Assembly (NCBI GenBank): GCA_964476245.1
Contig: CAYYYW010000006.1
Span: 1-57,387 of the forward strand
DNA: 57,387 bases
Direction of reading: 5' to 3'
From: CAYYYW01 sp964476245
GTDB lineage: Bacteria; Patescibacteriota; Microgenomatia; UBA1406; HO2-37-13b
Within the stretch, counting starts at the first letter, position 1. The number at the start of each line of letters is the position of its first letter. Position numbers and translations under genes: made by a program. This document shows positions 41,433-50,056 of this stretch, piece after piece. Under the pieces are notes generated by a model. That model worked only from the letters and a program-made list of their open reading frames with translations, had not been told where the DNA came from and ran no database searches.

Positions 41433-41904
41433 AATAGTTGATTATAAAAATTTAAAAAAATTAATTCCAAAATTAACGGGTAAGAAAGTATTGGTCGGGG
41501 GGTGTTTTGACATTCTTCACATAGGACATGTTTGCTTCTTAAAAGCAGCCAAGGAACAAGGAGATATATTAATTATCGCTTTGGAAAGCGATGAATTCAT
41601 AAGAAAAAATAAAAAAAGGGAGCCATTTCATACTCAATCAGCCCGAGCTGAAATTCTTTCCTGCTTAAAAATAGTTGATGTGGTAGTTCTTTTACCGTCT
41701 TTTAATTCTTATGACAACTATTTAAAGCTAGTTGAGATAATAAAACCCGACGTTGTTGCCATTACAAAAGACGATCCTCAGATAGAAAATAAAAAACGAC
41801 AAGTTAATAAAGTCGGGGCTATCTTAAAAATAGTTACTCCCCACATCAATAATATTACCAGTAGTAGTATGTTAATAAAAAAACTGGCAAAATTCTTCTT
41901 TTAG
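41419..41904 (+). CDS. Cytidylyl/adenylyltransferase-like protein (RfaE2/TagD type)
   Basis: A 161-aa HxGH-family nucleotidyltransferase: GGCFDILHIGH near residue 27 and the C-terminal NITSSSMLIKKL, equivalent to the ISTT motif. Such enzymes attach CMP or AMP to sugar phosphates or alditol phosphates for cell-surface polymers. The gene overlaps the upstream CCA enzyme by 14 nt, so it is in the same operon; no partner genes show which substrate is used. Confidence 0.85.
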   Translation: MKDPKIVDYKNLKKLIPKLTGKKVLVGGCFDILHIGHVCFLKAAKEQGDILIIALESDEFIRKNKKREPFHTQSARAEILSCLKIVDVVVLLPSFNSYDNYLKLVEIIKPDVVAITKDDPQIENKKRQVNKVGAILKIVTPHINNITSSSMLIKKLAKFFF

Positions 41905-41919
41905 AAAGTTAGACTTCAC

Positions 41920-42063
41920 TTAACCGGTTCCAATTCTATACATTCCAGTGCTGCAATCTGGGCACTTAGATTTTAGAGCTGGTTTACCATTCTTCATAGT
42001 AACTTTTTCTGGATTGGTTACTTCTTTTTTTCCTTTGCATTTAACGCAGTACATTGATACCAT
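41920..42063 (-). CDS. Small zinc-ribbon protein, DUF5679
   Basis: A 47-aa protein reading MVSMYCVKCKGKKEV... and then LKSKCPDCSTGMYRIG, with two CxxC pairs and the DUF5679 pattern (YCVKCK, V-N-P-E-K-V, K-N-G-K-P-A-L). The start has a strong ribosome-binding site (GGGGGGTGA) 8 nt upstream. DUF5679 proteins are small and common in Patescibacteria, with unknown function; a nucleic-acid or ribosome-associated role is a guess. Confidence 0.85.
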   Translation of the reverse strand: MVSMYCVKCKGKKEVTNPEKVTMKNGKPALKSKCPDCSTGMYRIGTG

Positions 42064-42129
42064 AATTATTTTCACCCCCCTTCGTTAGAAACTGTTAGCG
42101 AGTTTCTTCGAGCTTTACAGATTCTTGCG

Positions 42130-42198
42130 TCCGCCTAAAATCGCCCCACGAGCCGTGTACGAATAGTACTAAAAAGGCGAGTGGGAAGATTAGGCGGA
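42130..42198. ncRNA. Structured element R3, copy 2
   Basis: TCCGCCTAA/TTAGGCGGA (42130-42138, 42190-42198), CCCAC/GTGGG, GA/GA internal loop, GCC/GGC, bulge GT, stem GTAC/GTAC and loop GAATA: the same architecture as 10920-10990, with different but still paired stems. It lies between the DUF5679 gene (whose 5' side it faces) and the end of the gene at 42199. The strand is uncertain; the plus strand matches the typA-leader copy. Confidence 0.65.
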
Positions 42199-42516
42199 TT
42201 ATTTCATAATACCCTTAAGATTAGCATAAAAAATAACAAATTCAAGAGTAAGAATAAACAAGCTAATAAAAAAAGTTTTTTTAAGATCTTGAATAGTAAA
42301 TTTGGCTAATGATTTGTCATATTCTGATTCTTGATAAATCGATTCTTTAATTAATATAGGTGCTGGCATTGATGATGATTTTTGTATTTGTAATGGGGTT
42401 TGCTGAGTGGTTTTTTTTATGTTAGCGGCCGTAGTTATATTTTGGGCAGAATACAATTGCTTTAACTTTCTTCGATATTCGGCTAAGATTTTTTCTTTTT
42501 TTGTTTTTTTTGGCAT
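42199..42516 (-). CDS. Small C-terminally anchored hypothetical protein
   Basis: A 105-aa protein. Residues 1-75 are basic and Gln/Ser-rich, probably disordered; residues about 83-100 are one membrane helix (FFISLFILTLEFVIFYANL), so the N-terminus probably faces the cytoplasm. No family recognised; such small tail-anchored proteins are frequent in Patescibacteria. Confidence 0.6.
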   Translation of the reverse strand: MPKKTKKEKILAEYRRKLKQLYSAQNITTAANIKKTTQQTPLQIQKSSSMPAPILIKESIYQESEYDKSLAKFTIQDLKKTFFISLFILTLEFVIFYANLKGIMK

Positions 42517-42530
42517 AAATATTTTTGAGA

Positions 42531-42579
42531 TCCCTCGACTGCGCTCGGGATGAAAATGCGACTAATATCGCATTTTCAT
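42531..42579. repeat. REP-like hairpins (family R1)
   Basis: TCCCTCGACTGCGCTCGGGA (42531-42550) is an imperfect palindrome of the REP type. It is followed by a perfect 11-bp-arm hairpin ATGAAAATGCG/CGCATTTTCAT (42550-42560, 42569-42579). It lies just before the promoter of the next gene. Confidence 0.65.
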
Positions 42580-42589
42580 TTTTATCATA

Positions 42590-42618
42590 TTGACAGAAAA
42601 CATTCAAGGAGATAAAAT
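42590..42618 (+). promoter_or_regulatory. Consensus promoter giving a leaderless message
   Basis: TTGACA (42590-42595), exactly 17 bp, TAAAAT (42613-42618), then 6 nt to ATG 42625. This is the clearest promoter in the window and places the expected RNA start at or next to the start codon. Confidence 0.88.
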
Positions 42619-42624
42619 GTTCAA

Positions 42625-43074
42625 ATGACAGTAACAAATACAATTCTTGGTTTATTAATCTTTTGGCTATTGATAATTAGCTATTTTGTTTATAAGATTA
42701 AATCTCACTACGATCGCCTTGTTTCTAGGACGAAAAAAACAAAAATAGATGAAATTTTGGATGTATTAATAGAAAAAGACAATGTTTTTACTAAAGAAAT
42801 CAGTCAGATAAAAAAATCTATACAAGATATTCTTTACCAGGAAAAATTCCATTACCAAAAAATTGGATTTTTACGATTTAACCCATTTGAAAGAGTTGGA
42901 GGAGAGCAAAGTTTTATTATTGCCCTTCTAAATCAAGAAGATAGCGGCATAATCTTAAATTTTCTTTATACGAGAGAAGGAGTCAGGGTTTATGCCAAGA
43001 AAGTAAACAAAGGAGCGAGTGAAGAATATGGATTATCGGCAGAAGAGAAGGAAGCGATAAAGAAAGCAAAATAA
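42625..43074 (+). CDS. DUF4446 family protein
   Basis: A 149-aa protein with an N-terminal membrane helix (about residues 6-25), a coiled-coil linker (residues 35-75) and the DUF4446 domain (FHYQKIGFLRFNPFERVGGE, SFIIALLNQEDSGIILNFLY, TREGVRVYAKKVNKG). Function unknown; it is widespread in Firmicutes and Patescibacteria. Promoter and start are well supported by TTGACA-17-TAAAAT-6-ATG. Confidence 0.88.
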   Translation: MTVTNTILGLLIFWLLIISYFVYKIKSHYDRLVSRTKKTKIDEILDVLIEKDNVFTKEISQIKKSIQDILYQEKFHYQKIGFLRFNPFERVGGEQSFIIALLNQEDSGIILNFLYTREGVRVYAKKVNKGASEEYGLSAEEKEAIKKAK

Positions 43075-43151
43075 AGAAATTTGCAATAAGCAATTAGCAT
43101 TTGGGAAAAAACACGGATTCCTTAATTACAAATTACTAATTACTAAAATAT

Positions 43152-44303
43152 ATGAACAGAAAATTAGTCATCTTGGCTGTTTTTATCGTTTATCTATTGT
43201 CTACCTATTTTTCTTACTCTTTTTTTTCTGGCAGAGAGGGTGGTGGGTGGCAGTCGCCAGTTTCTTCTTATGTACCGCCGAAGGGGAATGGTGTTGTTAC
43301 AGAAGGTGTTAACGTACCTAAAACAGAAGAATGTCCTTTGAATGGTGAAATGTTAACAAAAAACCAAAGAGCTTTATGGGAAAAAAGAAGGCCTCTTGGA
43401 GTAATGATTGAAAACCACAAGGAAGCAAGACCGCAATCAGGACTAACAGCCGCCGATATTATTTATGAGGCGGTTGCCGAAGGAGGGATCACGAGATTTT
43501 TAGCAATTTTTTATTGTAAAGACGCTAAATATATTGGACCGGTTAGATCAGCAAGGATATATTTTGTTGATACGTTGCAAGAATACGGGAGATATCCATT
43601 ATACGCTCATGTGGGTGGAGCTAATACCCCAGGACCTGCTGATGCTTTGGGAGAAATCCGCAGACTTAATTGGGATTCCTACAATGATTTAAATCAATTT
43701 GGCGTTCCCTTTCCTTATTATTGGCGAGACTATGAAAGATTGCCTAGTCGAGCAACAGAACATACCGTATATTCAACCACTGCTAAACTTTGGGAATATG
43801 CAAAAAACAAGAGGGACTTGACCGACGTTGATGAGAATAATAAACGCTGGGATGAAGAGTTTATTAAGTGGAAGTTTAAGGAAGATGCTCAAGAAAAAGG
43901 GAATCTGACAAAAGTTTCTTTTGATTTCTGGGTTGGTAAATCAGACTATTCAGTCGAGTGGCAATATGACAAGACAACAAATAGTTTTAAACGCTTTAAC
44001 GGAGGAGAACCTCACCAAGATAAAAATAACGATAAACAATTAGAAGTAAAAAATGTAATAGTTGTTTATATGCAAGAATCCTCAGCAAATGATGGGTACG
44101 AGGGCGGTCATTTACTTTATAAAACAATCGGTGAAGGGAAGGCAATTGTTTTTGAAGATGGGAAAGCGACGGAAGGAATATGGAGGAGAAAGAGTGTCAC
44201 CCAGAGAATTAAATTTTATGATAAGAAAGAACAAGAGGTTACTTTTAATCGGGGACAGATTTTTATTGAGATATTACCCGTGGGGAACGAGGTAACCTAC
44301 TGA
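43152..44303 (+). CDS. DUF3048 (YerB-like) exported protein
   Basis: A 383-aa protein with an N-terminal hydrophobic segment (about residues 4-25) acting as signal or anchor. The body matches DUF3048: RRPLGVMIENHKEARPQSGL, ADIIYEAVAEGGITRFLAIF and KYIGPVRSARIYF, followed by the C-terminal half (RGQIFIEILPVG). YerB-type lipoproteins are found at the surface of Gram-positives; their role is not known, though a link to cell-wall metabolism is suspected. The next gene starts 3 bp later. Confidence 0.88.
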   Translation: MNRKLVILAVFIVYLLSTYFSYSFFSGREGGGWQSPVSSYVPPKGNGVVTEGVNVPKTEECPLNGEMLTKNQRALWEKRRPLGVMIENHKEARPQSGLTAADIIYEAVAEGGITRFLAIFYCKDAKYIGPVRSARIYFVDTLQEYGRYPLYAHVGGANTPGPADALGEIRRLNWDSYNDLNQFGVPFPYYWRDYERLPSRATEHTVYSTTAKLWEYAKNKRDLTDVDENNKRWDEEFIKWKFKEDAQEKGNLTKVSFDFWVGKSDYSVEWQYDKTTNSFKRFNGGEPHQDKNNDKQLEVKNVIVVYMQESSANDGYEGGHLLYKTIGEGKAIVFEDGKATEGIWRRKSVTQRIKFYDKKEQEVTFNRGQIFIEILPVGNEVTY

Positions 44304-44306
44304 ATT

Positions 44307-44885
44307 ATGCTACAACACATTATTCCTTCAAAAACCAGGAGGAAAACCTTAGCGCTTTTTTTTCAAAATATAAATCAAAATTTTCATTTACGTAAAGTTG
44401 CCAGAGAAATAGATGAAGAAATAAACGCGGTAAAAAGAGAACTTGACATATTAGAAGAAGAAGGGTTGCTGAAAAAAGAAAAAAGAGCCAACAAGGTAAT
44501 TTATTCTTTAAATCCTAAGTACTTTTTTTATGACGAACTTTTGCGAATTTTTACCAAAAGGTGTAATTTGACACAGACTATCCTGAAAAATCTTTCTAAA
44601 ATTGGAAAGTTAAAATACGTAGTGCTTTCTCATAAATTTGCCAAAAGACAAAAACTACCGGAAGGAGAAGTGTATTTGCTATTGGTTGGGATAGTTGTTT
44701 TACCCGAGGTGACAAAGATTATCGCCGAAGAAGAAAAAAATTATGGTAGTGAAATAAATTACACCATTATGACAGAAGAAGAATTTAGCTTCCGAAAGAA
44801 AAACAATGATCCTTTTATTTGGTCATTCTTAAAATATCCAAAAATTATGATTCTTGGCGAAGAGGAGAATTTGATGAAAAGTTGA
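44307..44885 (+). CDS. Winged-helix regulator with nucleotidyltransferase-like domain
   Basis: A 192-aa protein. Residues about 10-75 form a winged helix (NFHLRKVAREIDEEINAVKR, then LEEEGLLKKEKRANKVIYSL). Residues about 100-190 resemble a degraded nucleotidyltransferase fold (VYLLLVGIVVLPEVTKIIAE, INYTIMTEEEFSFRKKNNDP, IMILGEEENLM). It has the style of MarR/ArsR-plus-MNT-like proteins seen in archaea and Patescibacteria. The DNA target is unknown. It is in an operon with the DUF3048 gene. Confidence 0.7.
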   Translation: MLQHIIPSKTRRKTLALFFQNINQNFHLRKVAREIDEEINAVKRELDILEEEGLLKKEKRANKVIYSLNPKYFFYDELLRIFTKRCNLTQTILKNLSKIGKLKYVVLSHKFAKRQKLPEGEVYLLLVGIVVLPEVTKIIAEEEKNYGSEINYTIMTEEEFSFRKKNNDPFIWSFLKYPKIMILGEEENLMKS

Positions 44886-44888
44886 AGC

Positions 44889-45013
44889 TTCCACGACCTA
44901 ATGGTCGGGGAATTTTTACAAACATTTCGTCGGAGCTGTTACCGCAAATGCGGGATCCCGCTTTGGCGAGAAAATCCGCCGAAGCACCGCTTAGCAGGGC
45001 GAAGGCGGATTAA
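44889..45013. repeat. Dispersed repeat R4, copy 1 (inverted copy at 55302-55470)
   Basis: Contains CCACGACCTAATGGT, GCGGGATCCCGCT and GGGCGAAGGCGGATTAA, all of which occur in reverse complement at 55302-55470 in the same order. Several internal inverted repeats are present (ATGCGGGATCCCGC). It ends 11 bp before secD, so secD expression passes through or starts right after it. Confidence 0.8.
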
Positions 45014-45024
45014 TTTTTCCGTTT

Positions 45025-46380
45025 ATGAAGAAAACAAAACTTGCCTTACCTTTTTTTTTGCTTATATTTTTTTTTATAGTTCTTATTGATCTTCCAGAGA
45101 ATATGCCGATTCGATTTAAAATTGGCAATTATAAGATAGATACCAAGATAAACCCGTTAAAATTAGACATCACCATTTTTGGCAAACGAATTCAAAAAGA
45201 TTTTAAAACGCGTTTGGGTCTTGATTTAAGAGGAGGAAGCCATTTGGTTTTTGATGCGGACATGAAAACAATTAGTTTGGCAGACAGAGAAGATGCTTTA
45301 TTATCGGCAAGAGACATTATTGAAAAAAGGGTTAATTTTTTTGGGGTTTCGGAACCGACCATACAAACACTAAAATCTGGCAATAATTATAGAATTGTAG
45401 TTGATTTGCCGGGGATAGAAGATGTTAACGAAGCGATTAACTTGATTGGTCAAACAGCCCAGTTGGATTTTAGAGAAGAAGCAAGCGTTGAGGCAAAGAT
45501 AGCCACCAATAGTCCAATTTTTCTTAGATTAACAAAGAAAACAGGTTTAACCGGCAAACACGTAAAGAAATCAACCGTTCAATTTGACAATAACACCGGA
45601 AAACCCGTGGTTGGTCTTGAATTTAATGATCAAGGAGCTAAGTTGTTTGAAGAGGTGACTAAAAGAAATGTAGGTAAACCAGTAGGGATTTTCTTGGATG
45701 AATTCATTCTTTCAGCGCCGACAGTTCAGCAGGCAATTAGCGGCGGTCAGGCAGTAATCACAGGAAGTTTTAATCTTAACGAGGCAAAAAAATTATCCAT
45801 CGCTATCAATTCAGGCGCGTTACCGACAGCAATTAAATTAATAGAACAACGTCATATAGGACCGACTTTAGGAGAAGAACAAATAAGAAAAAGTATTTTT
45901 GCCGGAATGATTGGTCTTTCGACGGTAATAATGTTTATGATTATTTATTACACTAGACTCGGCATCATCGCCTCCGTTGCTCTTTTAATTTACGGACTAA
46001 TCTCGTTTGCAATTTTTAGGGCGATCCCGGTCGTTTTGACTCTTCCGGGAATAGCTGGATTTATGCTTTCAATCGGTATGGCGGTTGACTCAAATATCTT
46101 AATTTTTGAGAGAATTAAAGAGGAGCTTAGGCACAATAAACAATTAGACGTGGCTATAAAATTGGGATTTGGTAAGGCAATTGAGGCAATAAAAGACGCT
46201 AATTTAACCACTCTTTTGGTGGCGTTTATTCTTTTCAACCCCTTAAATTGGGATTTTTTCCCCCAGTTTGGGTTGATTCGTGGATTCGCCTTAACGCTGG
46301 GAATAGGTGTGGCCACCAGTTTGTTTACGGGCGTGGTCATTACCAGAAGATTGATTGAAGTTTTTTACAAACATGATTAA
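45025..46380 (+). CDS. secD: Protein translocase subunit SecD
   Basis: A 451-aa membrane protein: N-terminal helix (about residues 8-25), SecD signature TRLGLDLRGGSHLVF near residue 70, the periplasmic P1 region, and a C-terminal bundle of helices with FMLSIGMAVDSNILIFERI. SecD with SecF uses the proton gradient to help proteins leave SecYEG. The protein is shorter than E. coli SecD (615 aa), as usual for small-genome bacteria. Its stop overlaps the secF start by 8 nt. Confidence 0.95.
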   Translation: MKKTKLALPFFLLIFFFIVLIDLPENMPIRFKIGNYKIDTKINPLKLDITIFGKRIQKDFKTRLGLDLRGGSHLVFDADMKTISLADREDALLSARDIIEKRVNFFGVSEPTIQTLKSGNNYRIVVDLPGIEDVNEAINLIGQTAQLDFREEASVEAKIATNSPIFLRLTKKTGLTGKHVKKSTVQFDNNTGKPVVGLEFNDQGAKLFEEVTKRNVGKPVGIFLDEFILSAPTVQQAISGGQAVITGSFNLNEAKKLSIAINSGALPTAIKLIEQRHIGPTLGEEQIRKSIFAGMIGLSTVIMFMIIYYTRLGIIASVALLIYGLISFAIFRAIPVVLTLPGIAGFMLSIGMAVDSNILIFERIKEELRHNKQLDVAIKLGFGKAIEAIKDANLTTLLVAFILFNPLNWDFFPQFGLIRGFALTLGIGVATSLFTGVVITRRLIEVFYKHD

Positions 46381-47248
46381 TTTTTTAAAATACAAATGGT
46401 TATATTTTCTTATATCTGCCATTGTTATTGGTGTTGGATTATATTCTATTGTTGTCTATGGCTTTTCTTTTTCTATAGACTTTGTTGGTGGGGCGGTTAT
46501 TGAGTACCAATTTAATAAAAAAATTGATGAAAAAACAGTCAGAACAGTTTTTAAAGAAAAAAACATTAAGATTTTCTTACTTCAGAATCATAACAATACT
46601 CAATATCTTTTGAAAACAATACCTATTGATGAGAAAAAAGAGCTGGAAATAAGAAACGAATTTGAAAGTAAACACAAAAAAAAGCCAATTGTTTTACGAT
46701 TTGAGATGGTTGGTCCCACTCTAGGTAAGGAAACGACAATAAAAACAGTTACTGCTTCATTAATAGCGATTTTGGGAATCTTAATATATATAACTTTTGC
46801 TTTTAAGAATTTTAAATATGGTTTTGCGGCTATTTTAGCCATGATTCATGATTTTTTTGTGGTGATTGGCAGTTATTCGCTCATGTCTAAATTTTTAGGT
46901 GCGGAAGTAGACACGCTTTTTGTAACAGCTGTTCTTACGACCATGTCATTTTCCGTTCATGATACTATCGTTGTTTTTGATAAAATCAGAGAGTATCGAA
47001 AAACAGACACAACGACGTTGTTTTCTGTTTTAGCTAATAAGGCCCTGACCGAAACCATGGTTAGATCTTTGAACAATTCCTTAACTATTGCTTTAATGCT
47101 TTTGGCTCTGGTGCTTCTTGGCGGAGAAATAATTAGGTTTTTTGCGGCCGCATTACTTGTCGGCACAATTACCGGTACCTATTCCTCACCGTTTATTGCC
47201 ACTCCGCTTGTGGAGTTTTTTGAAAAAGGGAGAAGACGATCAAAATAA
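46373..47248 (+). CDS. secF: Protein translocase subunit SecF
   Basis: A 291-aa membrane protein starting with ATG 46373 inside the secD stop (ATGATTAA); an earlier in-frame TTG at 46355 is less likely. Signatures: SFSIDFVGGAVIEYQF near residue 33 and SFSVHDTIVVFDKIREYRK, with six helices. Partner of SecD in the accessory translocase. Confidence 0.95.
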   Translation: MINFLKYKWLYFLISAIVIGVGLYSIVVYGFSFSIDFVGGAVIEYQFNKKIDEKTVRTVFKEKNIKIFLLQNHNNTQYLLKTIPIDEKKELEIRNEFESKHKKKPIVLRFEMVGPTLGKETTIKTVTASLIAILGILIYITFAFKNFKYGFAAILAMIHDFFVVIGSYSLMSKFLGAEVDTLFVTAVLTTMSFSVHDTIVVFDKIREYRKTDTTTLFSVLANKALTETMVRSLNNSLTIALMLLALVLLGGEIIRFFAAALLVGTITGTYSSPFIATPLVEFFEKGRRRSK

Positions 47249-47762
47249 AAAACTCAGAATATACGCGTTTATTGACAGTCAGAATTTAAATTTAGGAACA
47301 AGTAAAGATATTTATAGGAATAAAAAATTAATCTACGAAGGCTGGAAATTAGATTTTAAGAAATTCAGAAAATATTTGTCTGATAAATTTCGTGTAAGCA
47401 AAGCATTTTTGTTTATCGGTTATATTAAACAAAACGAAAAGCTCTATAGGCGCCTGAAAAATTTTGGCTACGAATTAATCTTTAAGCCCACGGTTAGTGA
47501 TAATCAAGGTAAACCTAAAGGAAATGTTGACGCTGAACTGGTGCTTTACTCTGCGGCAATTGAGTACCCTAATTATGATAAAGCGATTATCGTTAGCGGC
47601 GATGGCGATTTTTACTGCCTTCTGGAATTCTTAAAGAGGCGCCACAAGTTAGGGAGGATCGTTATTCCGAACATTAAGTCAGAATCATCGCTCCTAAAGC
47701 CATTTCAACAATATAAAACATTTATCATTTTTGAAAAGGAGAAGTTGGAATTGAGGCAATAA
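47220..47762 (+). CDS. NYN-domain (PIN-like) nuclease, LabA-type
   Basis: About 180 aa with acidic NYN-site residues in AFIDSQNLN, GNVDAELVLYSAA and AIIVSGDGDFYCLLEFL. NYN proteins are Mg-dependent RNases of the PIN fold. The frame opens inside secF; TTG at 47220 after GGAG is the best start, but it overlaps secF by 29 bp and remains uncertain. An alternative start further upstream (47142) would add about 26 residues of sequence that looks like out-of-frame secF. Confidence 0.8.
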   Translation: MKKGEDDQNKKLRIYAFIDSQNLNLGTSKDIYRNKKLIYEGWKLDFKKFRKYLSDKFRVSKAFLFIGYIKQNEKLYRRLKNFGYELIFKPTVSDNQGKPKGNVDAELVLYSAAIEYPNYDKAIIVSGDGDFYCLLEFLKRRHKLGRIVIPNIKSESSLLKPFQQYKTFIIFEKEKLELRQ

Positions 47763-47767
47763 AAAGC

Positions 47768-47813
47768 GGGAGGCGTTGCTAATAGACACGTAGTCTATTG
47801 TTCGTATTCTCCC
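47768..47813 (+). terminator. Nested hairpin after the NYN gene
   Basis: Outer GGGAG/CTCCC (47768-47772, 47809-47813) encloses AATAGAC-ACGTA-GTCTATT (47781-47799). It starts 6 bp after the stop codon. There is no T run, so it may be a transcript-end or processing structure rather than an intrinsic terminator. The rest of the 312-bp gap to 48074 contains repeat R5 copy 2 and AT-rich sequence. Confidence 0.4.
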
Positions 47814-47885
47814 TGATGATTGATAATATTGTATCACAAAATTTATAAACATTTGTCAAGGAGATTATTTTACTCCCATTTTTAA

Positions 47886-47948
47886 CCTTTGACTTAATTA
47901 TATTGATTAATTGAACCGCAATGTACAATCGTTTAATCGATTGTACAT
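47886..47948. repeat. Dispersed repeat R5, copy 2
   Basis: Shares CCTTTGACTTAATTA, TTGATTAATT and ATGTACAATCGTTTAATCGA with 9413-9478. Here the end is ATGTACAATCG-TTTAAT-CGATTGTACAT (47921-47948), a perfect 11-bp-arm hairpin. It lies 127 bp upstream of the second methyltransferase gene. Confidence 0.75.
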
Positions 47949-48074
47949 TTAATCATTTCCCAAACTCCATCATCTATCCAAACTCTCTAAACTCTTTAAC
48001 AATTGAACAATGAAGCAATGTAACAATTTAAAATTTTAGTAATAGAAAAGAGAAAAAGTGATAAAATATTAGAT

Positions 48075-50054
48075 ATGACTACGCAAAGTAAAGAAGAACT
48101 GGAAAAAATTCAAAAGGAATCAGAGATTCAAGAAAGACCTGATCAAAAAACGATAGTATCGGTTTCTTCTCATATAAGAAAAAGGTTGCATAACTTACCT
48201 GATCCGAAAAATCCGCCGTTAGGTTATGATGAGCATAAACAATTTGATAGAGTATTTCCTTGGATCAATATTCCCGCTCTTCACCCAAGGAATCATGGAG
48301 ACACAGTAATTTTTAATAATCAAGACGCACCTGCAAATAGACTTTATTTAGGAGACAATCTTCAGGTTTTACGGACATTAAAATCAGAGTCAATTGACCT
48401 TATTTATATTGATCCGCCTTTTTTTAGCGGCAGAAATTACAACGTAATTTGGGGAGATACCAATGAGGTGAGAACTTTTGAGGATATCTGGGAAGGGGGA
48501 ATTACATCTTATCTTATTTGGTTAAACGCCCGCCTTTGGGAAATGCGCCGCGTCCTCAAAAAAACCGGTAGCATCTACGTCCACTGCGACTGGCACGCAA
48601 GTCATTATATAAAAACGGAAATGGATAAAATTTTTGGGTATGAAAATTTTATTAACGAAATTATTTGGGGGTACAGTCAAGGAGGTAAATCGAAAGAACA
48701 TTTTGGAAGAAAACACGATATTATTTTTTGGTACTCAAAAACTAGAGAATATATTTTTAATAGTAAAGAAATTCGAGTTGAAATGAAATCTGGTAAGGAA
48801 AGTTTTGGAGGTAGGTTAGAAACCGATCAAAATGGAAGAAAATATAGGCTTGTGTATGGCACAAAGAATAAGGATGGATCAACTAAATATTATAAATATT
48901 ATTTAGATGAGGGAAAGATTCCGGAAGATTATTGGGTTGATATAAATTCATTGCAATCAGGCGTTCAAGAAAGAATAGGATACCCGACACAGAAACCTGA
49001 AGAATTACTAGAACGGATTATTAAAACTTCAAGTAACAAAGAAGACGTGGTAGCAGATTTTTTTGTTGGTGGAGGAACAACTTGCGCAGTAGCGATGAAG
49101 TTGAAAAGAAAATTTATTGGCTGCGATTCATCACGGGTCGCAATTTCAGTTACTTTAGATCGTTTAGTAAAAATTGGTGAGCAAATGAGCGGAGTAAAAA
49201 GCAATTTAACTACTAAGGAGGAAGCGTTTCAGTTGGGATTACAGATGGAAGGCACAGTAGAAAAAATTCCTAATATCATTGTCTATTATTTAGGCGTTTA
49301 CCCTGTTGAAAAATTCAAAAATCTGGATCAAGAAGAATTTATTAATTTTGTTTTGACAGCATATGGCGCCAGCCGAAATACCGGAGAAGGCGTAACTCAC
49401 GGATATAAACCACCAGCTCAACAAGAACCAATTTATATTGGTCCAGCCGACCCAAACAAATCTATTGAAGCCGAAGAAATTAAAAAATTCTTTGATGAAA
49501 TAAAGTCTAAAGTTGAACCAAATAAAATGATCAGGGCAAAAATAATCGCTTGGAGATTTTCTCGACAAGTGATTGAATATATAAAAATCTTACAGAGATA
49601 CTCTGAAAAAAATAATTTGCCTATAGAGCTTGAGGCAATTCCGTTAGACTCAAAGGAATTTAGAAAAAGAATCTTAGAAAGAATGCCAGGCGTTGAAGAA
49701 GCAGAGTTATATTTACGTTTTTCTAAGCCGCCGGTAATTGGAGATATTAAACTTAAAAAAGTCGGAACCCTTGAATATGAACTTGAAGCTGTAGATGCGA
49801 TTTCAACCAATGAAGACGGGTGGTTGGTTAACTGCCAGTGGGATTTTGATTATCAAGAAGGCCATTTTGCCGCTGATAAAAATTATATTTTATCCCGTGA
49901 GAAAAAAAGAGATAGCAAACGAGGAGAAATTTTTGAAGCAATTTTCAAAGCGAAACATAAATTTGAGAAAGAAGGAGAATGTGTAATCGCCTGTAAAATT
50001 CAAGACAATTTAGCAGGAGAAGTAATTTTATATAAAAAAATTAAGATCATTTAA
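48075..50054 (+). CDS. Type III-like DNA methyltransferase
   Basis: A 659-aa beta-class methyltransferase: motif IV DPPF (residues 113-116) and motif I DFFVGGGTT (328-336, a variant of FxGxG). GYPTQKPEELLERIIK before motif I is typical. The C-terminal 250 residues are not typical catalytic sequence and may be the target-recognition or helicase-contact part. It heads a four-gene operon: methyltransferase, membrane protein, helicase, separate nuclease. TAAAAT lies 7 nt before the ATG. Confidence 0.9.
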   Translation: MTTQSKEELEKIQKESEIQERPDQKTIVSVSSHIRKRLHNLPDPKNPPLGYDEHKQFDRVFPWINIPALHPRNHGDTVIFNNQDAPANRLYLGDNLQVLRTLKSESIDLIYIDPPFFSGRNYNVIWGDTNEVRTFEDIWEGGITSYLIWLNARLWEMRRVLKKTGSIYVHCDWHASHYIKTEMDKIFGYENFINEIIWGYSQGGKSKEHFGRKHDIIFWYSKTREYIFNSKEIRVEMKSGKESFGGRLETDQNGRKYRLVYGTKNKDGSTKYYKYYLDEGKIPEDYWVDINSLQSGVQERIGYPTQKPEELLERIIKTSSNKEDVVADFFVGGGTTCAVAMKLKRKFIGCDSSRVAISVTLDRLVKIGEQMSGVKSNLTTKEEAFQLGLQMEGTVEKIPNIIVYYLGVYPVEKFKNLDQEEFINFVLTAYGASRNTGEGVTHGYKPPAQQEPIYIGPADPNKSIEAEEIKKFFDEIKSKVEPNKMIRAKIIAWRFSRQVIEYIKILQRYSEKNNLPIELEAIPLDSKEFRKRILERMPGVEEAELYLRFSKPPVIGDIKLKKVGTLEYELEAVDAISTNEDGWLVNCQWDFDYQEGHFAADKNYILSREKKRDSKRGEIFEAIFKAKHKFEKEGECVIACKIQDNLAGEVILYKKIKII

Positions 50055-50056
50055 AT

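Noticed and set aside
47142..47219. Upstream extension of the NYN gene into secF
   Set aside because: The added residues are out-of-frame secF sequence without domain character; TTG 47220 is a more plausible start.
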